The notes beneath the pieces are model-generated. The model searched no databases, had not been told where the DNA came from, and saw only the letters and a program-made list of their open reading frames with translations. This document shows positions 11,599 through 22,806 of a stretch of 64,000 bases of DNA, in pieces (the stretch's first letter is position 1; each line of letters starts with the position of its first letter). The stretch comes from Agaricus subrufescens (taxonomy: Eukaryota > Basidiomycota > Agaricomycetes > Agaricales > Agaricaceae), in NCBI GenBank assembly GCA_029945375.1, contig CM057060.1, forward strand, positions 1,116,001-1,180,000, in the 5' to 3' direction. Position numbers and translations under genes: made by a program.

Positions 11599-13631
11599 AT
11601 GCCCCGTCTCCCGTCCATGCCCCAACCCGATGCCCGCATATCCTATGGCGGCCATGTCGGCACCGTCAGGTTCTCCGGGCCTGTCCCGCCGACTCCCGGC
11701 GTCTGGCTGGGCGTCGAGTGGGACGACCCGGCCCGCGGCAGACACGACGGCTGCAAGGACGGCGTCCGCTACTTTACCTGTCTGTGAGGACCCGCTTCTG
11801 TTCCTGGCCAGGAACCCTCTTCAATCGTGTCTACAGAGTCCCTGGTGCAGGCTCGTTTCTTCGGCCGTCTGCGAACATCTGCTATGGCACGTCCTTTTTG
11901 GACGCCCTCAAGTCCAAATACATCGAACAACTCCATGGCGGCCACTCGCAGGAGACTGTCGTTCTGGGGTCCTCCCAAGGTACCATCCAGGTGGAAGCCG
12001 TCAACCTGGATAGAGTAAGGAGCAAATTATCCAACCTCTCCGCCCTCCGCGAGGTCAGCCTCGATGGTGTAATGGTTGCCGTCAGCGATCCTCCAGGGCT
12101 AACAGGCCAGACCTGTCCCAGTGAGTCACCGCGATCCTCTTGACGAGCGGCATCACATCTCCTTCCACCAGACATCAGGGGATTGGATCTGTCAAAAAGC
12201 CTAATTTATTCCTGGAACACCATCGCAGACATCGCCAAAGAGCTCCGGCATCTCCAAAGCCTGTCCCTCAAGTGGGTCGTATCACTCATCTCAGCTTGCT
12301 TCGTAAATGATTCCCCCAGCCAGAATAGGTTTCGCCCTATTCATGAATCTCATAATCTTAGCAGCTGTTTCAATTCTTTGACAGAACTCAGGTTGAACAA
12401 CACGTTAATGACTTGGCGTAATATCTTGGCTGTCATTGAATTCATGCCAAAGCTGCAGGATCTTGAAATAGGCCATAACAATTTTACAGACGCCGATCTC
12501 GACAACGACGGCTGTTATCCCCAGCGGGCCTCCCTTCAGTCTGTCAAACTCAACAGCAACAGAATCTCCAACTGGACAAGCGTCTGTACGATGCTATCGG
12601 CTTTTCCTCGGTATCTCACTTCACTTCTTCTTCCTTATGAGCAACTTGCTAATCGTGAAACCCGGGTGCAGCCTCCAACGAGTCATACTAGCCCATAACC
12701 AAATCGGCTGTGTTCATTTCCCAAATCCTCCCCAGGCGTGCTTACGGCTTCAGCAACTTTCCGTATCTTTTAACCGCTTGCAGCTGTGGCATGACATATC
12801 TGCTCTTGCAGCTTGGGCGCCATCACTTGACTCACTAACCCTTAATGGCAATCCAATCATGACGGGTAAGATATACCGTGTGATACTCCTTCATCCCACC
12901 CTGAAGCAAACTGGTTTGAGATTCCCCCAACAACGCTCGACCCTTGGTTATAGCTCGATTTGCAGCACTAAAAATTCTCGATGGGGCGTCCGTCAGTGTT
13001 CTAATTTTAAAAAAACACATTCCATTCCGTCTCCTCAACAACATTAGATTACGGCCAAAGAGCGTCGCGACGCGGAATTGTATTACTTGACGTATATCAT
13101 CGGTCATGGGCACCTTTCCGAAGAAGAACGATGTCAAGAACATCCAAGGTGGCAGGAGTTATGTTCCAGTGTGGTCCTTTTCAATCATTTCAAATTCCCC
13201 TTTCCTAAATCAGTTGACAGAACACGGCAGGCCCGATGACGCGATGTCAAAATCGACGCCCGACAATTTGAAGAGTCGTCTTTTAGGTAAGTCGGCCCTT
13301 CGAGTAAGCATGATTTGCCAAAAGCTTGAGCAAATTGCCAGAACTGAAGCTCTACCGATCGTCAACACCTGTGGGCTCGGATACCGTAGAAACCAGCCTC
13401 AAAGAGGAACAGCTCGTCATCCGAGCGTTACCAACTATGACGCTCAAGGCTTTACGGCTCAAGATACGCAAGGCTTTCAGCTGTGGTCCGAAAGCAAATA
13501 TTGACATAGCGGTGGTCGTGAACGAGGGTGGTTTACTTCCATTCGAAGAGGAATACGACCGTCAAAATCTCTCGTGGTTAGGCATTGAAACGGGCTCAGT
13601 ACTCTTGTGCTACGCGCATAACACTACTTGA
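11599..13631 (+). CDS. PAC2: Tubulin-folding cofactor E (TBCE/Pac2/Alp21)
   Basis: Chaperone that binds alpha-tubulin and helps assemble or take apart the tubulin dimer. Nine exons: 11599-11783, 11837-12120, 12172-12271, 12320-12610, 12672-12865, 12921-12991, 13048-13168, 13221-13286, 13342-13631; 533 residues (human TBCE 527). Three domains are visible. A CAP-Gly domain covers about residues 13-80 (GTVRFSGPVPPTPGVWLGVE, then YFTC). Leucine-rich repeats follow (LTELRLNNTLMTW, LQSVKLNSNRIS, LQQLSVSFNRLQL, LDSLTLNGNP), closed by the cap ILDGASITAKERRDAELYYL. A ubiquitin-like C-terminal domain takes the last 85 or so residues. Seven of the eight introns have clear GT-AG ends; the exon 3/4 acceptor has two candidates, chosen by frame. 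Confidence 0.96.
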
Positions 13632-13983
13632 ATTGTCTCAACAGTTGTGAAATACATCACTTGTTATATATAGCTCTTGACTTGATTTCTGTGTTGGGCC
13701 ATTGAGTTTCCCACCCTTCGATGCTGTTAGACGTCGAAGGCCAAACCATCCGCTCGCTGCGAGGCACTCTCCATTACCATAGTTACTTGCTCGGGCAAAG
13801 ATTCCTCAAGATTGTTTCGTGCCTTTCGGACCACTGATCGACCATGAAAGAAGTACACGGTCCGCGTAAACGACAACACCATTATCGAGACCAAGATCAA
13901 AGCAAAACATGTCACGCGAGCCGACCATTTTTCAAGACCCGCATTGGTCCAGCCGTCCATGCCAAAGAACCGCCAAAGAACCT
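13632..13983. other. Convergent 3' region, no gene seen
   Basis: Lies between the stops of the TBCE and SR protein genes, which point at each other. It probably holds both 3' UTRs. No gene is recognisable. Confidence 0.6.
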
Positions 13984-15408
13984 TCATCGAGACCAACCAC
14001 TTTCACCATTTGCATGTCTCGCCCTATCGTCGCTGTATCGATCGTCCTTCTCTTCACGTCTTCGGTCGTCCCGACGACGGTCAAAATCATCCCTGCGACG
14101 GTCATAATAGTAATCAGAGGGTCTGCGGTCATCATAGCCTCCTCGCCGGTAATCATCGTACCCTGCAGGCCTTCTATCAACATCCTCCCTCCTGGGGGGC
14201 GGAGACCTGGGTCGACGATCGTCATAATCGGCACGGCGAGGAGGTGATCTGGAGCGGTCCCGTCGGTGCCTGTCGTCCCTGTAGCGGTCATCTCTATAGC
14301 GGTCGTCCCGACGGTCATCGCGCCGATAATTATCTGGACCACCGCCACGCTTGGAAAAAACGTCAGCGCCGAACTGAAAAGAGCCAAAGATACGTACAGA
14401 TTCATCTAGAGCTACTCTAACGGGCCTTCCTCGAAGTTCCTTGCCGTCAAGTTCCCTTACAGCTCGATCTGCGTCTTCTCTGTTAAGATACTCAAGAACA
14501 CTGATTGCAAGATTCAGTAAGAATTAGTTTACGACGAAGTGAAAACGGACCCTTGGCCGGGAGATTCGCGGTCGATATCAGCGAAAGAAACACTGCCGGC
14601 ATCGCGTCCAAAGTCCTTGAGGTCCTATGATGGTCAATTTGTTAGGTTCGATCCATTTACAATATAATTGCCGTAGTCCAGCCCGGTCCATGAATTCCGG
14701 ATTGTCAGAAGGCCGTGGAAGAATAAATCCAACCGATAAGCCAAAAGGGGTCCAGGGTCGGGTATGCGCTCGGGAGAAGCCTTAGCCAAGAAGCGATCGT
14801 ACCTGCCAGCTGGTATCACGAGAAACGCCCGTAACCACAAGACGAATACCGGGAGGGCGGCGCGCACGGGGACTACAAGGAAAAAAGAGTGTTAGAAATT
14901 TTTTTCCCATGAGCCTTCATTCATACCCATGTCCTCGATCATTTTCATACGGATCGCGACGGGGTCGACTTTCTTTCGCAAACTCAACAACAATGCTACT
15001 CCAAAAAAAGTCATAAAATCCGATGCGCCCTACTTGCACAAGCACCTTACTTTGCGCCCATGAAACTTTTCCCATTGAAGGTGTGAACGGCTTCTTCTGC
15101 GTCCTAAAAAAAGGATATAATTCAAAAATTCACGCAACTTCCAAAAACAGCGAACACGTACTTTAGGGCTTTCAAATTCAACAAAACCGAACCCTTGTGA
15201 CAAAGTCAAGTAAGTAAGTCAACTATCTATGGCACAAACCTACCAGTCATGACGCGACAGTCAATGATGCGGCCAAAACCGTCGAAAAATTTCTGAACGT
15301 CCTCGGTACGAGCATCGGGAGGAAGCCCTGGAAATTGACTGTGAGCAGGAAGAATTATGCATGAAGAGCGGGCAGAAACGGACTGCCAAGGTAGAGACGC
15401 CGGGACAT
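13984..15408 (-). CDS. SR-type splicing factor with two RRMs (SRSF/Srp2-like)
   Basis: Nuclear RNA-binding protein that defines exons and helps recruit the spliceosome. Nine exons: 15408-15384, 15327-15244, 15193-15162, 15103-15051, 14998-14927, 14872-14803, 14624-14551, 14500-14398, 14373-13984; 300 residues. RRM1 starts at once (RLYLGRLPPDART) with RNP1 GFGFVEFESP. RRM2 spans about residues 97-171 (IRLVVTGVSRDTSWQ, then GVLEYLNREDADRAVRELDG). The tail, residues 172-300, is rich in Arg-Asp/Arg-Ser repeats (RRDDRRDDRYRDDRYR, RSRSPPRR). Its low complexity produces misleading long ORFs in other frames. The intron at 14802-14625, between the linker and RRM2, is 178 bases, over three times the local norm. 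Confidence 0.93.
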
Positions 15409-15747
15409 GGTGGTCAGTGAGTGAAGTGTATGCTGACCAAAACAGGAATCAGACTCCGCCCGAGGCTTCCACGCATCTTCTGGGCACGGACCACCTACGT
15501 GATCCTGAGAGCTTTGCGCACATTATACCCAGACTATTAATTGAAGGATACACGCGAGCTACGAAAAGACTATCTGGTGGCATCCGTAGCCGAAGATGCC
15601 AGAAAGGTTTGAATGTGAGGAATGTAAGCCAAACAAAAATCGATGAATTGCGAGGTAGATCATACTGGTCTAATTCAGTTCAATCGACAAAGCAATATTA
15701 TACAAGAGGAGATTAAGTTAGAGTGAAGAGAACATAGGGAGTGGGAT
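15409..15747. other. Intergenic, SR gene promoter and NFS1 3' flank
   Basis: About 340 bases upstream of the SR protein start and downstream of the NFS1 stop. Nothing recognisable. Confidence 0.55.
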
Positions 15748-17734
15748 TTAATGTTGCGACCAATCAATTGTGTTGATATCAATGCCTTCCTGCACCATCT
15801 CCCACAGTGGGCTGAAACAATTGTCAGAGCGGTTGAGGGAGAACAAGTGAAACATTACCTCATTTCGCGAAGTCGGTCAACGGTTCTAACGAGGTGTTCT
15901 ACTACAAAATCGACCTCGGCCTCAGTCGTAAACCGTCCAATACCAAATCTCAAGGAGGAATGAGCCATGTCTTCAGCAGCACCTATAAACCAACAATGTG
16001 TTAATGGTAGGTACTCCGAGGTAATGAATGATCTCACCAAGAGCACGAAGCACATAGGAGGGTTCCAGAGACGCTGACGTACAAGCGCTCCCTGATGAAA
16101 GTGCAATATCCTACCATTGTAATCAATATCTCCAACACAATTTGATCACGAAGATTTGCCAAACCTTGAGTGCCATGAGTAAACTTTCGCCCTCAACATA
16201 TGAGAAGCTGAGGTTTACACAACCGGCGTATCCATTGGGGTCGCCGTTACGCACAACATATTCCATTTTTTCATTGATTTTCTTGACCAGCCTGTCGGAA
16301 AGCTCTTTGACGCGGGCGTGATCTCTCTAATGTCCAAAATCAATCAGTACGAATTAACCAAGATTGAAACATAAGGAAGTATTGCATCAGTACCCCTGCA
16401 CAAGAATCATTGCCAGGCCGACTGGCAACTGAGCGTTGCCGAAATCACCCGACTCGTGTTGATAAGTGAAAGTGTGCAGGTATCATCACAAGGTAAAAAC
16501 TAACTTGATACTCACAGCCATTTCCTTCTGCGCAATCCGGGCAGCTTCACCTAAGCCGACGGCCAATGCGGTGGGAAGCGTCCCACTCCGGAGCCCACGT
16601 TCTTGACCACCTCCACTGAGAATCGGTTCCAACCTAACCCTGGGTCGCCTCCTAACATACGCTGCACCAACACCTTTGGGACCATATAACTTGTGGCCTG
16701 AGATACTCATTAGATCAATGTTCATCTCGTTCACATTCATTGGTATCTTGCCGACGGCCTGGGCGGCGTCAGTGTGGAAGTAGACCCCTCGGTGCTTGCG
16801 AACGATCTCTCCAATCTCTTTGATTGGCTGTATAACGCCGGTTTCGTTATTCACAGTCATAATTGTCACAAGGGATGTGTCAGGTCGGATGGCGGCTTCG
16901 AGTTCTTGAAGATCGATAACACCGTTCTTCTGCACTGGTAGGTAGGTAATGTCGAAACCCTCCTCGCCGAGCTTCCGGCATGAGTCAAGAACACACTTAT
17001 GCTCCTGAATTGCTGGTTAGCGAGAGGAATGCCTACGTTCAGACTCTGAATAGACGAACTGTTTGCGTTGTGATAATATGCCGTTTTTTTTCTTTATTAA
17101 AATGCGCTACCCCTTTGATTGAAAGGTTATTGGACTCGGTGGCTCCAGAGGTGAAGATGATGTCTTTTTGGTCAGCACCAATCAGGTCAGCAACATGCTG
17201 CAGGAAAATGGTGAGACCATACATGACCAAGTAAAATAAGCACTTACTTTACGGGCATCTTCAACCGCCTGTTCAGCCTCCCAACCGTATGCGTGTGTCC
17301 TGCTATGGGGATTGCCATACTGATCTGTGAAAAACGGAAGCATAGCATCCAAAACGCGAGGGTCAACAGGAGTAGTGGCCTGACAAGAAAAATGAATGGC
17401 ATAGAGAAAATGTGAGGCACAATTCCCACCTGCATGTCCAAGTAGATAGGCCTAGTTTTGCCTTTCACAGAATCCTCACGTTGTGGCACCTCGAGTTTGA
17501 AACCAAGCATGTCTACCGAAGTGAGGAGGGCGTTCAAACTGTAGAGTAAGTAAGCAACAAACCTGCCCGAGGAGTAAAATGGTTTTCTTCTTTGTACGTT
17601 GAAGGTACATCCATTACACTTGCTCTGTCTGCACCAGATGGTTGTACGAACGACCTTCGAGCCTGGCGGGATGACACCAAAGATTTAACGCATGTCCGAT
17701 GACACGCTGCATTGCGAGTAAGCCTGGCCAACAT
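15748..17734 (-). CDS. NFS1: Cysteine desulfurase, mitochondrial
   Basis: PLP enzyme that takes sulfur from cysteine for iron-sulfur cluster assembly and tRNA thiolation. Exons: 17734-17563, 17512-17430, 17379-17248, 17197-17060, 17004-16516, 16326-16165, 16110-16038, 15982-15859, 15811-15748; 478 residues. The first ~60 residues form a basic presequence. The core runs from [20 protein letters not shown] through [10 protein letters not shown] to the PLP lysine Lys280 in [12 protein letters not shown]. The mobile loop carries the persulfide cysteine Cys402 ([17 protein letters not shown]), and the tail ends [11 protein letters not shown]. The intron at 16515-16327 is 189 bases and contains a coding-like stretch, unlike the ~50-base introns elsewhere in the gene. 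Confidence 0.97.
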
Positions 17735-18146
17735 GGTCAATGGAAAAGGGCGCGGTTTATCGGATACGTCGAGGTGCACTAGAAGGCAGCTACTAATGAC
17801 AAAGACGCCGAGCTCTCATGGAGCGTATCACGTGATTCCTAAATCGCACCAAGCACGGTGAGCACTCCTGAGTCCTCAGAAGCTCAAACCTTGGTTTTAT
17901 TAACTGAGGTCTTATACTCGTACTTATGAGTGCGGGCCTAGTTCTAGCCCTCGCTGAAATTAATTATCTACCACCACAATATTTCCAGGTACGACCCCCA
18001 TCCGAGTCTTATACTTCCAATCTCGGCTTCCAAAGTATGATTGATCATCATGATGAAAACAGGAAAATATCCATGACATGGCGAAAAAATATATTGCGAA
18101 ATAATAATAATACAACCGATATTTTAGTACGTCAGTTGGTCAGAAA
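17735..18146. other. Intergenic, NFS1 promoter and Cel6A 3' flank
   Basis: About 410 bases between the NFS1 start and the Cel6A stop. AT-rich around 18080-18130. No gene seen. Confidence 0.55.
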
Positions 18147-19789
18147 TTACAAGGATGGGTTGGCGTTCGCAACCAAGGCCTGGAAGTAAGCTTGGAACCA
18201 GGTACCAGCTTCAGGAGCAGGTTGCATAGCGTCACTGAAAGTTTACATTAGTGAGAAAACATACCACTCGGAGGTAATATACTCACTTGAGAGCACAGTG
18301 TGCATCGAACCGAGTAGCTGAGCTATCTGAGGTACCGTCACATTCACCTCCAGGCTTGACCCAAACAATGGCATCGATGAGCGAAGAGCCAGTGTTTGTT
18401 GTTGGTCGTTGACCAAAGCCAGCACCCTTGACATTGCACCAGTCACCCCACTGGTCTCTGATGTTTTGCACACCCGAGCGACCTTGGTCGACGATGAAGT
18501 GAGCAGGGAAACCTCCACTGCTGAGCAAGGGAGCAAGAGCCTTTGACCGATGTCAGCATCCAACTATGTGATACAAAATATCGCGACTGACATTAATATA
18601 ATGCATCTCGTCGTAGTTGTTGTTGCCCTGAGTGATAGGGTCGGGAGAGGCAGCATTGAGGGCGTTGTAGTTGGCAACATTCGTCGCGAGGCCACGAACG
18701 TTCTTCGGCGATCCGGCATTCTTGTAGAGTTGGACGAAAAGTTGGGCGGCGGGCGACAAGTTAGCAGGCCAACCCAACCATCCAGCATGACCAGCATCGA
18801 GGTACATGGTTACACCGACAGTATCAAGTTGTTGAATAGCATAAGTAACACCCTGCTTGTAAGCGTCCTGGGCATTAGCACACTTCTGGACGTTCAAGTT
18901 TGTAACCAAGTTAGCCAGTGAGTCTGGCTCAATGACAGCGACGACCGGAACGCTGGGGAACTCTGAACATTCAAAGTTAGCATCCGGTACCGCGACGGAG
19001 CGCCGGAAAACATACTCTTAATCTGGGCCACAATCTGGTCAATGTAGTCCTTGTATTTATTGAGACCATCATTAGCAATCGAGAACTCTCCGTTTGAGGC
19101 GAGAGCGGCACAGTCACGATCAGGTAGATCATAGACAACAATCTGAACAAGCTGGTTCTTGGACTCAGCATCGGCAAGGTAGGTACCGAGGGTGGGAACC
19201 TTGGCAACCGTGTCAAACCAAGTGAAGGTGGGGATTTTGGCAACTGAAGCAGCTTTGGCTTTCAAAGTAGAGTCGGAAATATTGGCAGCTGCTTGTTGGA
19301 CCTCGTCGGCGTAGAAGGGGGTCAGCCAGATCTAAATGAATAAATGAGCAACTGCTTCAAACGAACAACAAATTTCACCTACCGATTTACCAGCAAACGG
19401 ATTCCCGGATGCCGATGGGCTACTACCGGGATTGGTGGAGGTAGGAGGTGTAGTGGTGGGTTGTGTAGTGGTGGGATTAGTAGTAGTCGGAGCAGTAGTG
19501 GCTTGGCTGTTGGGACTACGCTGTGTTTGAACTCTGTAACTGCACCGAGACAAATGCTATACATACAGGCATTGAGAATAGTAGGGATTTTGCGCCACGC
19601 AAGTAGAGCCCGAAGCACAGGAGGTCGAACCATCTATCAAGCGAACAACCAATGAGTAATATATCGTTGCTACGTCGAAAGCCACTCACGCCAGTCCTGA
19701 CCACCGCATTGGCCCCATACGGGTGACTGAGCCTGGACAAAGGCCGGTACGAGCGAGGCTAAGGCTAATAGAGCAGCGAATTTGAACAT
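18147..19789 (-). CDS. cel6A: Cellobiohydrolase II, GH6 with N-terminal CBM1
   Basis: Secreted exo-cellulase that releases cellobiose from non-reducing ends of cellulose, with inversion. Exons: 19789-19690, 19633-19567, 19515-19383, 19331-19016, 18962-18592, 18540-18287, 18234-18147; 442 residues. Order: signal peptide 1-20 (MFKFAALLALASLVPAFVQA), CBM1 about 21-57 (SPVWGQCGGQDW, CASGSTCVAQNPYYSQCL), a Thr/Pro/Ser linker to about 100, then the GH6 domain. Asp173 (LPDRDCAALASNGE) and Asp219 (VIEPDSLANLVTN) match Asp175 and Asp221 of Trichoderma Cel6A, and the 46-residue spacing is the same. The DAGHAGWLGWPAN and VKPGGECDGTSDSS blocks are intact. A TATA box lies about 55 bases before the start. 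This is the clearest sign of a plant-litter or wood-degrading lifestyle. Confidence 0.98.
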
Positions 19790-20662
19790 TGCGTCGAGAG
19801 AGGGATAGTAGAACTCTGGGACGTTCTCAAAACCTCCTGCTCGTTTTATAACTGCCAGCTGTATAGGTCACAAGGATTCATTCGTAAAGTTCCCGGCGAA
19901 AACCCGACCAGAGGAACCGGAAACACGTCGGTACTAGAGCCCCAAGTATCGGTCTAAATAGCTGTCATGATCACAGGGCTTCAGTTCATCCGAGTTATTC
20001 ACCAAGATCTGATGGCAGGCGGAGAAAAGAAAGAGTTTGCCCACCACGTTCACAGTTCGGTCAAACATCGGGAGCACTTATAGACACCTGTACGCAAATC
20101 CCGCCGGTGGGTTCTCCTGGGATACGACATCGGAAAAACGAGGGTAAATTTTCCCAGATGCGACCGTATATTGTCGCATTGTACACATAGACGGGAAGGG
20201 CAAGGCTGTAGGGGTAGTTATGAGTCGGGTAGCGTGGAATATGTCGCTTGCTCGGTAAACCCACGTGCTATAGTTTCCATAAAGCTTGCTTCAGGAGCAT
20301 ATGGATCCAAACTTATACAGCCAATTCTGCAAGGATCGTGTATTTAGAGCAGGTCATCGGTACGATAAATTACCCTTGAAAGACACCCTTCCGATCTGAC
20401 TAAGAGAAGTTCCTGGTTACTTTAAACTCTCGTCCAGCTCGGCGCTTTTAAGCCACATTGTCGCTGTTATCGGTAACGACGAAAATGTCAAACTAGGAAG
20501 TAGTATGTCATAGTGGACTTTGCTATTAACATACCGCAACTCCATTCGTTCATGATCCATACGCCAACTAACCGAGGATCTACTTACTGGCGGTGGCTGA
20601 ATATATTCATGATCGGAGGCTATGGCGAGACGGAAATATTTATCATTGAGTGGAGTTCCTTG
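19790..20662. other. Intergenic, cel6A upstream region
   Basis: About 870 bases that should hold the regulatory region of cel6A and the 3' flank of the NECAP gene. Apart from the TATA box I could not assign specific regulator sites with confidence. Confidence 0.55.
19844..19850 (-). promoter_or_regulatory. TATA box of cel6A
   Basis: TATAAAA on the minus strand, within GCAGTTATAAAACGAGC, about 55 bases upstream of the ATG at 19789. Confidence 0.65.
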
Positions 20663-21543
20663 TTACTGCTTCTTAGCATTACTAGGCGGAGGGGGCAGAA
20701 GAGGGACAATGCCACTGCCAGACGAACTCAAAAGGGAACTGTCGCTACTGCTGGTTGCATTGTTCTTTCGTCCAGGGATATTGATAGTGAATGTCTGACC
20801 CTCCTTCAAGCTATAGTCTTTCTTAGGACCCGGAGGGATGTGGGGCGAGGGTGCATCAGATTCTGCCGCATCAGAATGCTTGCTCGCTTTGTGTCGCCTA
20901 GAGGGGGTTGATCAGCCGCCGAAGGATAAGATGCGCTCCAAGTACTGACTTGGTATAATCTTGGAGCGCCACGTCTATAACGGAACATGGTTTAAAGGCA
21001 CGGTTTTGGAGTTTCGCGAGTCGAACTTACTGAAGTCAAAGCTGTCTGTACGCTCAGCGAAACCCATTCCAATGTAAGCCTTGCGGCCAGAGTCTTCAAC
21101 CCTGATCACGAAATAACGTGAAGAGTCAAGTACGGCTTCGACAGAGGGTCGATCGGGATCGTAATCCGCTTTGGCAAACACTGCATTCGGGAGATTGAGC
21201 AAGTAGACTGGCGCCCACTGAGGAAACGAACATACATTCCCCTGAGCAAATATTAGTCCCACAGAAAGTCAGATGGGACGATGTACAGACCTGTCTGAGA
21301 GTCCTCAAACTGCATTACGACACCGCTAGATCGTTCGAGAATGCGGAGACGGCCTTTCCATAGCGGTTCTGCAAGGTCACCCCATTCAGCAGCGCGATAG
21401 CCGATGTTGCTTCTCAAAGGCGGGACCTTGTAGACTGTTGAAGCAATGTCAGGAAGTCAAACGGGGTAAGCTTCAGGTGCAGATGAACCAGATACTTCTC
21501 GGGCGATATACAAGATGGATTCGATCTCGGAGTCGAGATCCAT
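20663..21543 (-). CDS. NECAP-like clathrin-adaptor-associated protein (DUF1681)
   Basis: Homologue of NECAP1/2, a PH-like fold protein that works with AP-2 in clathrin-coated vesicle formation. Six exons: 21543-21489, 21434-21291, 21241-21236, 21180-21031, 20974-20950, 20897-20663; 204 residues. Exon 3 is only six bases (GGGAAT). It is needed to rebuild the conserved TGELFAKADY, and both flanking introns (49 and 55 bases) have GT-AG ends. Other family blocks are [59 protein letters not shown] and [11 protein letters not shown]. The C-terminal third is low-complexity and ends [13 protein letters not shown]. It is divergent from the CSN8-like gene with 49 bases between start codons. Confidence 0.92.
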
Positions 21544-21592
21544 GGCGGTAGAGATGAGGGATCAGATATCTCAACACCTGACCAGAACAGCC
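21544..21592. promoter_or_regulatory. 49-base divergent start-to-start gap, NECAP / CSN8-like
   Basis: The two start codons (21543 minus, 21593 plus) are 49 bases apart. That is too little for two separate core promoters, so transcription starts probably overlap or fall in the partner's 5' coding region. Confidence 0.55.
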
Positions 21593-22609
21593 ATGGTCAA
21601 CGCGCCCCCCACGCCTCCTCCCACCACCGCCGCCGAGCTCCTCGACCAGTCGCTGCCCCCGCCCCAGGCCTCGTCCTCTGCTCCGCCCCCTCCGGTGCAG
21701 CCCGCCCAGGAGTCGTTTCCCGCCTCGTTTCCTCTCATCGTCGATTTTGCAGCCAAGGCACAATACCACGATCTGATCTTCAAAGCCGAAGAAACTGATG
21801 TCTTGGTACGACTGCCCCCGCTTTTCCGGTGTTGGCCTCTCAGTCTTTCTTTCCAGTCTCATACAAGTCGTTCCCCCTCTCGCCTGTTCACTATAGCTCC
21901 GCTGGTCCTCGCGTACCTTATTGTGGACAAACTGTCAGTAGACAATCATTTCCGTGCCTTCTGATCTCAAGCAGCCATAGTCCTCCTGCGCAGTATGCGT
22001 TGTCGCGCCTGCCAGAACCCTTGTCCTCCATGACCTTGACCAAAGCTCTCTCAGAACTCGCAAAAGCAACAGCGGACAGGCAATACAATAAAATATATTC
22101 TCGTGCTCAAGCCCTCTTCAATCTTGCTTCTCAACCGGACTTTCCTGACCCAAAGTTGGCCTCTGTTGTCGCCAATCTCGTCACCAACTTTGTTGGCAAG
22201 TTCGCCTTTATCGTCAAATCTCTGACTCTCTCAGACTCGTCTTATTAGAGGCGTTCCGTCAACGGACGTTCGTATTGCTGTCAAGGGCGTACAGTTCGTT
22301 GCTCCTACCGCTTGCCCAGGTCTATCTAGGCCTTCCGGGCGATCAGGTCGTCAAAGGTACATCCTACGCGACACATTCTGGTTCGATGATAATAACGTAT
22401 TGCTTAGCGGCCGAGCAATATGGATGGAATTATGACGCACCCACACGAATCCTAAAGCTCAAAGCACTCACTGAACCTATGCCACAAGTGAACCTGGACA
22501 GTGAGTTATCTGCAACATTCTCGGATGTAAAGATACTGAGAAACTATAAGCTGTTTCTCTCAAAACGTTCAAGTTCATTGCCGACAGTGTTGCAGAATTG
22601 GAAGCTTAA
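21593..22609 (+). CDS. CSN8: COP9 signalosome subunit 8-like protein (CSN8/PSMD8/eIF3K domain)
   Basis: Probable PCI-related subunit of the COP9 signalosome, which removes Nedd8 from cullins. Six exons: 21593-21805, 21857-21933, 21981-22195, 22249-22356, 22408-22500, 22551-22609; 254 residues. After a Pro-rich N-terminus come helices typical of the family: APLVLAYLIVDKL, PPAQYALSRLPEPL, KIYSRAQALFNLASQPDFP, FVLLSRAYSSLLLPLAQVYLG, and a winged-helix-like end (AAEQYGWNYDA, TFKFIADSVAELEA). The intron at 22196-22248 starts with GCAAGT, a GC-AG intron; using GT alternatives breaks the frame. The acceptor before exon 3 could also be six bases earlier. The call rests on fold pattern more than on invariant residues; PSMD8 (Rpn12) is the main alternative. 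Confidence 0.68.
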
Positions 22610-22806
22610 TGTACTTGCTTTATCAGAAATAGACGGTCCTGAGAGACGTGTATTTGTAGCACATGGTATCTCTACCTATTGTAATATTACAAGGATGGCG
22701 CTGCATAATTGATCAACAGCACTAATTGTAATGGACCCTGGTCACAGCCAGTGTTAAATGTCGAACTTCAGCGTCTATCCATTAGCTTCTATCCTGCAAC
22801 TCTAAC

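Noticed and set aside
13932..14405. Long plus- and minus-strand ORFs opposite or out of frame with the SR tail
   Set aside because: The Arg/Asp repeat keeps several frames free of stops. Only the RDDR/RSRS frame continues from the RRMs.
16395..16452. Treating the NFS1 intron core as a regular coding exon
   Set aside because: Including it shifts the frame before the conserved [10 protein letters not shown] block; kept only as a possible regulated exon.
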